DNA of 64,000 nucleotides from Allium sativum (Eukaryota; Streptophyta; Magnoliopsida; Asparagales; Amaryllidaceae): contig CM060911.1 in the NCBI GenBank assembly GCA_030737875.1, positions 51,291,001-51,355,000 of the forward strand, in the 5' to 3' direction. Within the stretch, counting starts at the first letter, position 1. Each line of letters opens with the position of its first letter. Made by a program: the position numbers and the translations under genes. This document shows, piece by piece, positions 34,029 to 45,222 of the stretch. The notes beneath the pieces are model-generated. The model was not told the DNA's origin. It saw only the letters and a list, made by a program, of their open reading frames with translations, and did not search any database.

Positions 34029-37000
34029 TGTAACACCCCGAATTTTAGTTAATACTAAAATTCACTAATTTCAGGATAAATAATCTCAGATGTGTGAATT
34101 AGGGGAAACAGGCTGCGTCATTGCGTTCGTCTCGGAAAAATACGCGAAACAGAGTCCGAGTTTGCGTAAAACGGGTACCGTATGAAAGAGATATGGACGA
34201 ACGAAGTTAGGCAGAAAAACCAGAAACAGGCCAGAATTGCACTGGCGCACTTGTGAAGTGCGCCAGAACAAAGATGCACTGGCGCACTTGTGAAGTGCGC
34301 CAGTACAAAGATACACTGGCGCACTTGTGAAGTGCGCCCGTGCCGAGCCAAGAAACCTGCACATTTTCTAGTGAGTTCTGTGGTTGGGTGCACCAGTTTG
34401 GGGTTTGGGCTTGGTCTTAGGGCTAGTTTCTGGAAGGTGCCGAAATCTAAGGGTCCTAATCTAATTTAGGGTTAATCTAAGGGCCTAAAACACTCTCCTA
34501 ATCTATAAATACACCCTAAACCTACCCTAATCCATACCAAAAATAGAAATGATGGCCTCATGCCGCCAAATTAAATCCTAGAAGGAGCCTCCACTAATTT
34601 AAGAAGGAAGTTGCAAGCTAATCCCTCTCTAATCAATCTCTAATCATCACCATCTTCATAGTTAGCAACTAATTCCACTCCATAAGTTTGCTAATCTTGG
34701 TTTTGGTGAGTTTCTATCACTTTAACATCAATCGTTAAAGTAAGTAGATTGGGTATAATGAGACTTATGGTCTTAAATGCGGATTAGTGAGTTTGAATCA
34801 TTTCTAATGATATGTTACTCTATGTTTTTCTATGTTTATGCATAATTAATAAGTGAGTTATGCATGTTTGATAAGTTGGTTTATGCATGTTTAACAAGTG
34901 GGTTTATGCATATTTAACAAGTGGATTTATGCATGTTTAACAAAGTGAGATATGCAAGTTCATATGCTAGTTATGTATATGCCTAAATGCAAGTTTAATG
35001 TGATATGCAAGTTATGCATGCTTATGCAAGTATATGGATGCTTATGCAAGTTATGTATATGCTTAAATGCAAGTTTAATGTGATATGCAAGTTATGCATG
35101 CTTATGCAAGTATATGGATGCTTATGCAAGTTATGTATATGCTTAAATGCAAGTTTAATGTGATATGCAAGTTATGCAAGTATGTGAATGCTTATGCAAG
35201 TATGTGAATGCTTATGCAAGTATGTGAATGCTTATGCAAGTTATGTGTATGCTTAAATGCATGTTTAACATGTTATGCAAGTTATGAGAATGCCTATATG
35301 CAAGTTCAACATGTTATGCAAGATATGTGTATGATAATATGCAAACTCATATGCAACATGTTATGCAAACCATGTGTATGATAATATGCAAGTTTGGGTT
35401 AAATGTAGTTGGGTTAATATGTGCTCATATATGCAAGTTGACATCCTCTTAACCCATGATAAAGTTATATGCTAAACCCATGATATTTGTGATGGATCTT
35501 CCCCTTTATTATGTCATGAAATGTGAACGATTTACGTGGGGAACGATGGGGTGGGTAAATATGTTAATAAATGTATGATTGGGTATGATTAAGCATACCA
35601 TAAAAATAAATTACCATAAGTGGGAATTTACCTATTGAGTTAGGTCTACCCCATGGGAATTTACCTATTGAGTTAGGTCTACCCATGTTATGGAAAACTT
35701 GATATTAATTAGGGATAATTAATATGGGGGTGATTAATTAGGTGTAATTAATCGACTAAGACACGAGGTTGGACTCATTTGTAGTGTAAAACTGCCCGGA
35801 CCCGACCGGCTTAACCAGTTGCTACAAATGTCAGCCCAATGTGAGAGGTCTTAGCCATAAATTAAATACGTGATTAAAGTAAAGAAACGAGGTTAGGCTC
35901 TGTTATGACGTAAGACTGCCCGGACTCTACCGGCTTAACCAGGCGGTCATAACAGCCAGTCTAATGTGGGAGGTCTTTATGGGAGATCACGGTCTTAATT
36001 AATTAAGAAACACTTAACCATATTAGCATGTAGTGGGACATGAGGGGTTAAGTGGGTGCCTTGGGTGGCATGTGGAATCTAGTGGGTTGCCTTGGGTGGC
36101 AATAGAAAATACGATTAGAATACTTAACCAAGTGGAAACATGTAATTAAACATGATTAAAGGGTTAAGTGGGATACACTAGATATGTGACAAGCTTAGGT
36201 GGGTAGCTTGTGGGGGCCCATTTCAACCAATATCCCAAACGTATCTTTGTGGGCTCGACTCTAGTCGGGTGACGGGACACGCATATTGGGCTTGACTATA
36301 AGAGGCCAAACCGGGTTAGCGGTGGCAACGCGGGACCAACGGGTTTCATATGCGTGTGTGGACCCGGGCTGGTTGGTAAGTCGTTGTTGCATCGTGTAGA
36401 TATAAAGCCGTGCACTGTTGATATTATCTGGTAGCCACTTTAGGGGAATGATACACCCCAATCGTGGGACCAGCACGGGTATCTACGGTAGGGAGCCGAT
36501 CGCTTGGGGAGTAGTGGGTACACCTAATAAAGATAGGGGCAGACGACACCTATGTAGGGGTACACGAAACTACTGGGTAAAATTACTAAGTACACCTAGT
36601 GGAGATAGGGGCAGACGGCACCTATGTAGTGGCTAGGAGTACAAGAAACTACTGGGGAAATTTTCTAAGTCCTTGGAAGGGATCAACCTTTAAGTAGGAA
36701 TGACTGGTGTGGTGCAGTTAGTAATTATCCTTGGGTGGGTAGATGCGTCTTTACGGTTATCTTAGTTTATCCTAAGTCTACCAAGCTTCTTAGTGTAGCC
36801 ATTCATCCCCAGATATTACCGTAGGTCGAGGTTATGTCTTCTCTGGTTACTTTAAGGATTGTATTGTTAAAGTTATAGGACTCACTCAGACTTATGTCTG
36901 ACCCCGTTGCTTTTATCTTTTTCCAACCCTCAGGTCCTACGGTGGATCCTAACAGTAGTAGAGCTTGATCGGATTGCTGTTCCAGTCTTGAGGAGCTTGG

Positions 37001-37291
37001 GTAGATGTAAAGCTCCAGTTATCCAGTTATCTTTTCTTTTGTTCTGGCTATTGTATTGAGAAGTGGGATTATGTACTCCTTTATTTTGATGGATATAGTA
37101 CTTGACTTTTATTGTGGTTTTATGATGTAACCAGACATGTTTACTTCCGCTGTTATGAGATGATATTTTAAATTTCAAGTACTGTATATATCTGTCTTGT
37201 TGTAATTTTTCTGTTCTATATTCACTAAAATACTCCACCGATGTTATGGCATTCCCTTAGTGAGTGACCATAGCGGGCGTGGGGTGTTACA
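34029..37291 (+). repeat. 3' LTR of element T
   Basis: 3263 bp, 37 bp longer than the 5' LTR because it has three palindromic boxes (from 34242, 34279 and 34316) instead of two. Other parts correspond one to one: TATA 34504-34511, hairpin pair 35756-35979, stem-loop 36887-36900. Confidence 0.96.
35756..35979 (+). ncRNA. Tandem large hairpins, element T 3' LTR copy
   Basis: Counterpart of 27352-27575. It carries changes that weaken copy 2: AAGAAACG instead of AAGACACG in the outer stem and GGCGG instead of GGCAG in the lower stem. Confidence 0.65.
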
Positions 37292-38977
37292 ATGTCTCCA
37301 CATCTTCAGTGCGAACACGATCGCTGCCAATGCCAAATCATGGGTAGGATATCTTTTCTCATGCGATTTCAGTTGCCGACTTGCATAAGCTATAACCCTA
37401 CCTCCTTGCATCAATATGGCACCCAGCCCGGTACTACAGGCATCCGTGTATACCGTCATCTCTTCATTCCCCTTAGGAATGACTAACACTGGTATACACA
37501 TCAACTTTTCCTTTAGACTCTTGAATGCATTTTCACACCTTTCGTCCCAGGCGAAAGCTTGACTCTTCTTTGTCAACTGAGTCAACGGTGCTGCTATCTT
37601 GGAGAAGTCTTGGATAAACTTACGGTAATATCCAGCTAACCCCAAGAAACTTCTTAAGTCCGTTGCATTCTTGGGCGTAGACCAATCTTGCACCGTAGTC
37701 ACTTTAGCAGGATCCATGGCGATACCATTCTCTGAAACAACATGGCCCACGAACCTCACTTTCCTTCTCCAGAAGTGACACTTCGGGAACTTTGCTTTCA
37801 ATTGGTGTTTTCTCAACACCTCCATCACTATCCTCAAGTGTTCCTTGTGTTCTTCCTCTGTCCTCAAATAAACAAGTATGTCGTCGACGAACACAAGAAC
37901 AAACTTATTCAACTGATCTCTGAATACCCTATTCATAAGATCCACAAAATATGCTGAGGCATTGGTCAGCCCAAATGGCATGACCAACCACTCATAAAAT
38001 CCATACGGTGTTTGAAATGTCGTTTTAGTTATACTCTCAGCTTCCACCCTAAGCTGATGAAAACCTGTCGCGAGGTCCAACTGGGAGAACACTCTCGCTC
38101 CTTCCAGTTGATCAAACAAATCATCTATCCGAGGTAGACGATACTTATTCTTCCTCGTCACCTTATTCAACTCACGATAATCCACACACAATCGAAGGGA
38201 ACCATCTGCCTTAGTAGCAAACACAACTGGTGCTCCCCACTCGGAGACACTTGTTCGAATAAATCCCTTCTTCAAAAGATCGCTGACTTGCACCCCGAGC
38301 TCTTGCTGCTCCCTTGGTGCCATATGACGAAGTGGCATCACTATTGGTCTGGCATCTTTCACTAAATCAATTCGAAACTCAATCTCTCGGTGTGGTGGAA
38401 GCCCGGTCATTTCCTCGAAGATGTCTGGATACTGGCCAACAACAGGAAATTCTGATAAATCGTCATGCGGGATGTCAAGGGAATTTAGAAAATTAGCCAT
38501 AACTCCATCCCATGGTTGGCTACCCAACACTACCCTCCGCCCATCATCCGCTCTAATAGTCACCGAAGAACCCTCACAGTCCACCACCACCCCATATCTT
38601 TGGAGCCAATCGACTCCCAAAATAATGCCATACCCAGTAAAGCCCAGAACAAAGCAATCACAAACAAACATACATCCATGGCTCGATAAGATCAAACTAC
38701 GACAAATCATACTAAGGCTTGTCGAACCACCAATCGGGTTCGTCACCGCTAATGGTCTATCGACAAACTCGGGTTCCAATCCCAACCTATCTACCAGGTC
38801 ACTAGATATGAAGGAATGGTAATCCCGGGTATCGAACAATACTCGAACAGATGCATCATAAATAGAAAGCATACCTTGAATGACGACATTATTTCCTTTC
38901 TCCGCCGCAGTAGGGGCATTCGACGAAGAAGGAATAGCATTAAGGGCATATGCTTTCACCACTTGCTTCTCTTTCAA
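37292..38977 (-). pseudogene. Protease, reverse transcriptase and RNase H N-terminus of element B
   Basis: Open on the minus strand from 38977 until element T interrupts it at 37292; the last 16 codons before the stop at 37244 come from the T LTR. The protease loop reads [10 protein letters not shown] where relatives have LFDTGASHSF, so Gly-Ala-Ser after the catalytic Asp-Thr is replaced. Reverse transcriptase keeps [35 protein letters not shown]-type and FVDDILVY motifs (near 37880). RNase H starts at [12 protein letters not shown] near 37430. Reverse transcriptase looks chemically plausible, but protease is probably inactive. Confidence 0.88.
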
Positions 38978-39914
38978 AGGTTGTGGATACTTATCCTTTT
39001 GATGTCCAACTTGGCCGCAGTTGAAGCACTTCCTATCCGCTGGCTTTGCTCGACATTCTTTAGCATAATGGCCCTTCTTACCACAGCTAAAGCACTCAAC
39101 ATCTTTCTTCTTCTTCTTCTGGCCATCCTTATTCTCGTTCTGCTTCTTCTTATTCTGAGAACCATTCTTGCCTCCACCGCTTGCTTGCGGTTTCGGTTCT
39201 TCTGTAGATGCAACCTCAGTCTTCGGCTTGAAAGACTTTCTGATCTTAAAGCTTTCCCCATAATCGACTCAAACGTCTCCTCGATGTGGTTAAAAAGCCT
39301 CTCCCCTAAGTATCCATCCAAACTGGTTATGAACTTCTCGTTCTTCTTCTCGGCAGTATCTATTAGGGATAACCCATACTTTGACAAAGTGTCGAACTCA
39401 GCAATGTACTCCTAAATAGCTCTACCACTCTGTTTAAGCTCCAAGAATTTCCTAAATAGTTCTGACATCTGAGCAGCTAGAATGAACTTATCGCTAAAGC
39501 GAGACTTAAACCGATCCCAAGTAATCTGATCCTCAGGAGTAGCTGCCTTTATAGCATTCCACCAATTCATTGCCCGTCCCTGAAGCTGACGGGATGCTAG
39601 CCTCCTCTTCATCGCATCCTCGATGCCCAAGTCTTCGAAGATACGTTCACAGCTATCCAACCAATCTTGAACATCCGTAGCCGACTCGGTTCCAAGGAAC
39701 GGCTTCCCACCAAGGCTAGTATAATCCTTATTCAGCTTGGCGAAATCGGCCCTAGGCGCCTACACTACTGGACTACCACCATTACCGGCATTGGGAACTG
39801 CTCCTTGAACATCCCTAAACATCTCTCTCATGAAATCAGTGAACATCATCCTCATATCAGGAGGTTTCCCATTATTGGCTCCTCTACTAGCACCCCTCGT
39901 ATGTCGGCTCATCG
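38974..39914 (-). pseudogene. Gag of element B (broken)
   Basis: Probable start at 39914 (MSRHTRGASRGANNGKPP). A TAG stop follows near 39762-39764 after SPVV. The core (DSCERIFEDLGIEDAMKRRLASRQL, WNAIKAATPEDQITWDRFKSRF) is open at 39660-39412, then a stop, then [28 protein letters not shown]. Near 39000-39080 there are two zinc knuckles; the first is a full CCHC ([14 protein letters not shown]), the second ends in Tyr ([14 protein letters not shown]), losing the last metal ligand. The frame changes around 39250. Confidence 0.82.
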
Positions 39915-40098
39915 TTCAATCTGTAAAGAGAAACGATCAGCCATCTTCTCTGTGGTGTCAGTGCAGTGCGACTTCATCCTTAACTTTACTAATAGTACTT
40001 ATATATAACTTTTGAAAACCAAAATAATCACAAATACGCGCTCTCATATACTTATACTATCTCTCCCTGATGACTTCCCTAGGTTAACTACGCAACCT

Positions 40099-40113
40099 AG
40101 AGCTCTGATACCA
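40099..40113 (-). other. Primer-binding site of element B (tRNA-iMet)
   Basis: Plus-strand AGAGCTCTGATACCA equals the 3' end of initiator tRNA-Met; two bases separate it from the LTR at 40116. Confidence 0.92.
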
Positions 40114-40115
40114 AA

Positions 40116-42611
40116 TGTGGCGGCCCACCCCACACCAACTGACATTTACTCCAAAAATGCGTTGTACACATGTCCAGTTAGCACGGGACGGTCGTCAGTG
40201 GAAAGGAAAGAAGACGAAGAATCAACAAAGAACCTGTAATATGTCTCACATCGCATGGAATAAAATATAATCATAACATATACTTGACACAAAACTGGCG
40301 AGACAGTGCATAAGATGAAAACAAACTCTCATAGCAGCGAAAAATCCAAATACAGCTTATGTTCCACATCATCATTAACTTTTCAAACTGTCTCTAAAAG
40401 CAAAAGCAAGATAAGGGAGGTACACAACTAATGCCCAAGTAGTGACCACCAACGACACAGGGAGAATATATGTAGATATCATACGTAGGAGCCTCCTGCT
40501 CGTCTCCGGTACAACTACTCGTGCATACCACCTAACCTGTCGCTAGTCTGCTCGTGAGAGCACCCAGAGTAATAGGAAGAGACATAAAACTATGGGTCAG
40601 ACAAAAAGTCTGGTATGAGCGATAAGCAGCAAAACAAAACAATAACAGGTATACTAAACCATACCTGAACTGGACCTGCAACCAAAGAGTTAGCACTACA
40701 TACTGTGCAATACTCTAAGGTGCCACTAACACATGGTGTAAAGGATACGGGGGTGGGGGTGTGCATGTCATAATGAAGGCAACAATCAAACATAGCAACC
40801 ATCCTTACATCTCTCACTCAGTGCGTAAAGCATACGATGTCCACCAGTGTCAATCACTAGACCCATCAAAGTAGTGTCGGAGTTCGACTTGTACAACTAC
40901 TGCTACCATCAAGCTTACCTCATGGATTCATGACTAAATCTTTACAAATGACCCCACTTCATTGGTCTGTAAACCTTTTAGTCGTACCTAGGCCACTGTG
41001 GCCCTGAATCCGTTCACGTACCCCCTACGCATAGTGATCCAAAGTTATAGACGTCGACAACCCCTTAGCACACGTCCCGCAGCAAAGCCCAATCATGAAG
41101 TTCACTCATTGGTTCCCATCTGGATCCTGAGTCAAAACTACTCATTTGGACTTCCTTTGCATCTCGGGTTTTTGGTCATCACTGGATCGGTTCGGATCTC
41201 CCTTCTTCATTTTTGCATCAGGTCCGTTCGATCTTCAACTCCCAATCATCAATACGGTTCGGTTCAGTCTCCTACACATCGTTCAGTGTGGTACTTCAGT
41301 ACCCCGGTTCGGTTCGGTCTCTTATAGTGTGGTTTGGTTCGGTGTACCCTTGCTCCATCGGTTCGGTTCAGGTTCCTGGTCACGGTCCGATCCACTTCCC
41401 CATTCTCTTCCGCTCCGATCCCCTTCACTTCCCTTCAATTCGATCCGGTTCTCCTTCCTTAGCTCGATCTGATCCTAGTTCAACCATTGTGGCCTTCCTT
41501 TTTGCCATACTTTCTCTTGTGCCAAGCCTCGGTTCGGTGATCCCTTGCCCGGTCCACTATCAGGTCCGAGCCCTTCCAATCGATCCGATCCGAAAACCTG
41601 CACCATTTTCCTGCAACTTTCCAGCGAGTGTTTTACGCCATTCAACGGCGTTTTCGACCATTCTAACTATTCTAAACAATCACAAAGCGTATCATACAGT
41701 CATGGAAACAAATTAAAGTGACCGCAAACACCAAAATGTCAATATGATAGGTTAAAATGGATCAAACATAGCCAAAACCCCATATTTTCCCTTAAGCATG
41801 TTTAAGAAAAACTAATGACATGATTAGTAAAACTTAACCAATTCAAACCCAATTTCTAACAGAGGTCTAAAACATTATTTTGAATTTTATAAATATTTTT
41901 CAGAATTTAATCATGCTTAAATTGGCTAATTAACACTAATTAACCATAATTAGTTTAAAAGCAAGCTAATCACTCACCTTAGCCACAAATAAAACCTTTA
42001 GAACTGAAACTCTACTGTTAGGGCGCGAATACCAATGCAACTCAACAACTCTACCTCGATTTTTGTGTTAATCCGCCTTGATTTGATGTTGCTAAGCTTA
42101 ATCCTTGATTAGAAAGTGATTTGGAGGTGTTTTAGAGGTTGGATGCCATTTTAGGGTTTCTAAGAGGTAAGTGGCGGCTAGAAAACTGAAAAAGAATGAA
42201 AACCTAACTCATTTCAGCCTCCCCATAACCCTAATCCTGAAATGGGTTATGGGCCCATTCACTAATCACCCTATTTGGCCCGGTTATGCAATTTTTCACC
42301 TTCCAAATTTTATTTCAGCGATATCTCCCAAACGGTAAGTCCGTTTTTCACATGTGACCACTCTACGGAAAGGTAAACCATCATTTGGATCTTATGGAAG
42401 TGGTTTCAGGTCAAAACTCCTTTCCAATCAAAAGTTATGGCCAAAACAAGATCAGCTAGGGGCAAAACGGTCATTTAAAAATCGGCAAAAATCATGAACA
42501 TGGGAAATGACCCCAATAGTCATCTCCCAAAGTTACATGACCATATGACTTCGTATTTGAAAGAAATAAATATTTTACGATCCTTCGATGCGTAAAATGC
42601 GGGTCGTTATA
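40116..42611 (-). repeat. 5' LTR of element B
   Basis: 2496 bp. It is the partner of 21248-23753, with scattered differences over its whole length, more than between the T LTRs. The terminal CA has become TA (42610-42611). Stem-loop CAGAC/GTCTG at 40598-40612; GGTTCGG-type boxes at about 41180-41610. Confidence 0.9.
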
Positions 42612-42784
42612 ATTATTTAAGCAATCCCAACTGTTAGACTAGCATGATTTACTTTTGTGAAAATATATCATGCATCTTGTTTCAACCTTTAGATTTCAAT
42701 TCTTAATAAAAAATCTAGCCATAAAAATGAATCACAATACTTATTTAGCCATATGTAGAAGTTATAAAAAAATCCTATGATTCA
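42612..42784. repeat. Element E, segment 3 (short spacer between B and F)
   Basis: 173 bp of AT-rich DNA that continues the target of B, as shown by the ATTAT duplication. Nothing else is recognisable. Confidence 0.4.
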
Positions 42785-43761
42785 TGTAATACCCCGTGAT
42801 TTTAAATATTAATGTTAACGAATTTAAGAATACTTAATTTAAAATATGGGAATTAAGGGAAACGGGTTGCGCCATTGCATTCGTCTCGGAATTTTGCTTG
42901 AGATAGAGTCCGAGTTTGTGTGAATTGGACTTCGTATGAAGAAGATATGGCATTCCGAAGTTTCAGAATTTAATTAAATTAAAAACAGCTCAGGTTCAGT
43001 AATTCAAAATTTGAATTCAAAACAGGGAAGCAGGCTGGGCGGGAAAATTCCCTCTCAAGGCCATGTTGACCAGGGGGTCGACCTCCATATACAGATCGAC
43101 CAGGGGGTCGACCTACCCCCTCCCCCCCGGGCAGATCTGAAAGATGACGACGTTTCGACTCAGTGCTGAGTCATTAGGGCTGAGGTGTTATTCTATCTTT
43201 ACTGGATGGTCTTGATTGATTCTAGGTTAATCAGACGGCTCTTAATTAACTAAAACTCTATATAAGCAACCTAAATCTCAACCTAAAATCATACTAATTC
43301 ATACCAAGAGCCGCCATGCCATCAATGGAGAACCTAGAGTAGCCGCCGTCTCCTTCAACGCAAAAACAAGATAGAGCTAGGATCAAATCTAAGTCTAATA
43401 AATGATTAGTCTGCATCAAAGGCGAGCAATTCAGTTTCAGCATACAGATCCCAGAAAGACAAGACTATTCTTTTGTTTGTGAGTATAATAACTTTCACAA
43501 AATAACTAATTAATTTAATTATGATAAGTTATAAATGGGATTATGAATATGATTTTGAATCATGTGATGTTGAATTATATGCAAGTTTGTGATGTTGGAC
43601 TATATGTTCTTATGTGAATTATATGCAAGTTTGTGATGTTGGACTATATGTTCTTATATGAATCTTATGCAAGTTTGGGATGTTAAAACATATATGAATC
43701 TTATGCATGTTTGGGATATTAAGACATTTGTGAATCTTATGCAAGTTTGGGATGTTAAAAC
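42785..43761 (+). repeat. Element F LTR, segment 1
   Basis: Starts TGTAATACCCCG and is alignable with the start of the T LTR (shared GGGAATTA-GGGAAAC-GG-TGCG-CATTGC-TTCGTCTCGG order), so F is a related Tekay-type LTR in plus orientation. U3 boxes at 43065-43113, TATA at 43258-43264 (CTCTATATAAGC), and a GCCGCC-containing leader at 43310-43350. ATGCAAGTTTG-type repeats run from 43575 to 43755. Interrupted at 43761 by G. Confidence 0.85.
43065..43113 (+). promoter_or_regulatory. Two dyad boxes in U3 of element F
   Basis: Two copies, about 30 bp apart, of GACCAGGGGGTCGACC; each can pair TCGACC (or TTGACC) with GGTCGA around AGGG. They end about 145 bp upstream of the TATA box. Confidence 0.65.
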
Positions 43762-44868
43762 TGAAAGTGTGTGCATGTATGTGCCAAGTATAATACACTC
43801 ACAAGGATCGTGTAATATGACAAACAATATTCAAGTACAAAGTAATAGCTAATCACAGAACAATATAATAGATAAGTAAATGCAGTAAATGGAAGAACCA
43901 CACCAGAGATTTTTATACTGGTTCGGAGCACCGTCCTACGTCCAATCCCAGGCTTCTATGTGGATTTTCACTAACAACAACCTCATTTCATCCGGAGGAA
44001 TAGGTTTACAACACCCGAGCAGCCGAACGGGAATTTCACGCCTCTATTAACACGAGGACTTCACAACTTGCCTCTTACAACATGGAGGACTTCAAACAAG
44101 ATGAGTAGACTTGTGATTTGACAATGTGTGTTCTTAATAACACGAATTTGTCAATTCTTGTACAACCCTCCTATAATCTTATCCTCAAATAGAAATTATG
44201 TACATGAAGATTTGGAAGATGATATCGTGTTTGAATCAAAAGAATAATATATAAATTCTAGGATTCAAGAATGATATATGAAGATTATGAGCATTTGAGT
44301 GCTTTGAAAGAACAAAAATGAAATCAACAATAGATAGAATAGATAGAAAGAATTGGTAGTTTGAATCGATGATTTCATGTTGTTTTGATAGAAGATAAAG
44401 AGTTGCAATCATTGGTGAAGAGAAGTATTGAATAGAAATGATTTTTGATGAAAGGAAAAGGAAGCAACTTTTGTTGAATGAAGATGTCTGTACGAAGAGT
44501 TGCTTTCAGTTCGAAAATCGGTCGATAGGTCAAAAATAACCAATAGACTGAAATTTGAATATATATACGTTATATACATGCGTGCATGTTCATTGTGCAT
44601 TCTGCCCAGAAACGGTCGATCGCCTATTTTGAAACCGGTCGACCGGTTTCTGGCAATATGCACAATGAATGTGCATTCATATATATACATATATATTCAC
44701 AATAATGAGATATATGATTATTTGAGGATAGACTTTAACATTTATAACACGACTAAATTACTAAATAATCAACCTTTAACTTACAATACCATTGATTCTC
44801 TTCTTGTTGTCGATCATGAAACTTCTCCTTGTCATTAATCAAATTGCTATGAATTCCTTGATTCAACA
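43762..44868 (-). repeat. 3' LTR of element G
   Basis: 1107 bp. Contains an 81-bp imperfect inverted repeat (44589-44669) with the perfect 20-bp palindrome GAAACCGGTCGACCGGTTTC at 44631-44650. The TATA box equivalent is mutated (CTATCAAAAC on the minus strand, near 44391-44400). Confidence 0.93.
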
Positions 44869-45222
44869 TTCTCCCCCTTTTTGATTGATGACAATATAGA
44901 TCTGAAAGTGTTTCTAACTCCCCCTGTCTATGTACTCCCCTGAAATATATATTAAAAATCTGCAAAAAATATTGTTAGTAAACATTTTTCTCCCCCTTTG
45001 TCATCGACAAAAAGGAGTAGTTAAGACATACATACTATAAAACAAACACAAAAAGCATTCGGATTGTAGCAGACAATACACACCATACATACCCGACCAA
45101 GTGTTGAAGATAAGAGTTAATACGTACAAACCCAAAATAAAATATAGCACTACTTATGTACAAGTGCTGATTTATGTTTTACTTAAATACAACATAATAC
45201 GACAAAATATGGATAAAGAGAG
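44869..45222 (-). other. Polypurine tracts and 3' untranslated region of element G
   Basis: Minus strand: AAAAAGGGGGAGAA directly at the LTR edge (44869-44882), preceded by GTCATCAATC. Further AGGGGGAG motifs lie near 44916-44925 and 44989-45000. Repeated polypurine motifs of this type are known in Sireviruses. The rest is AT-rich and non-coding. Confidence 0.75.

Larger units (their letters stand above)
25662..37291 (+). mobile_element. Element T: young, probably autonomous Tekay-clade chromovirus
   Basis: Complete element of 11,630 bp with LTRs of 3226 and 3263 bp, a perfect 5-bp duplication ATGTC (25657-25661, 37292-37296), tRNA-iMet primer site TGGTATCAGAGC (28890-28901), one open gag-pol frame (29083-33471) and polypurine tract AAGGAGGGGAGAA just before the 3' LTR. 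By eye the LTRs differ at about 17 single positions plus one 37-bp repeat unit, roughly 0.5 percent, so the insertion is recent. It sits inside the RNase H sequence of element B in opposite orientation. Confidence 0.96.
21248..42611 (-). mobile_element. Element B: degenerate chromovirus (Tekay-like Ty3/gypsy) split by element T
   Basis: LTRs at 21248-23753 (3') and 40116-42611 (5') flanked by ATTAT (21243-21247 and 42612-42616). The primer-binding site at 40099-40113 matches tRNA-iMet. Gag, protease and reverse transcriptase lie at 37292-39914 and RNase H, integrase and chromodomain remnants at 23770-25661, all minus strand. The two halves are separated by T, inserted in the RNase H sequence with an ATGTC duplication. 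Stops in gag and integrase and an altered protease active site show that it is dead. Confidence 0.92.

Noticed and set aside
34086..34393. Antisense frames with repeated CASA/HFTSAPV residues
   Set aside because: They come from the 37-bp palindromic boxes read as codons.
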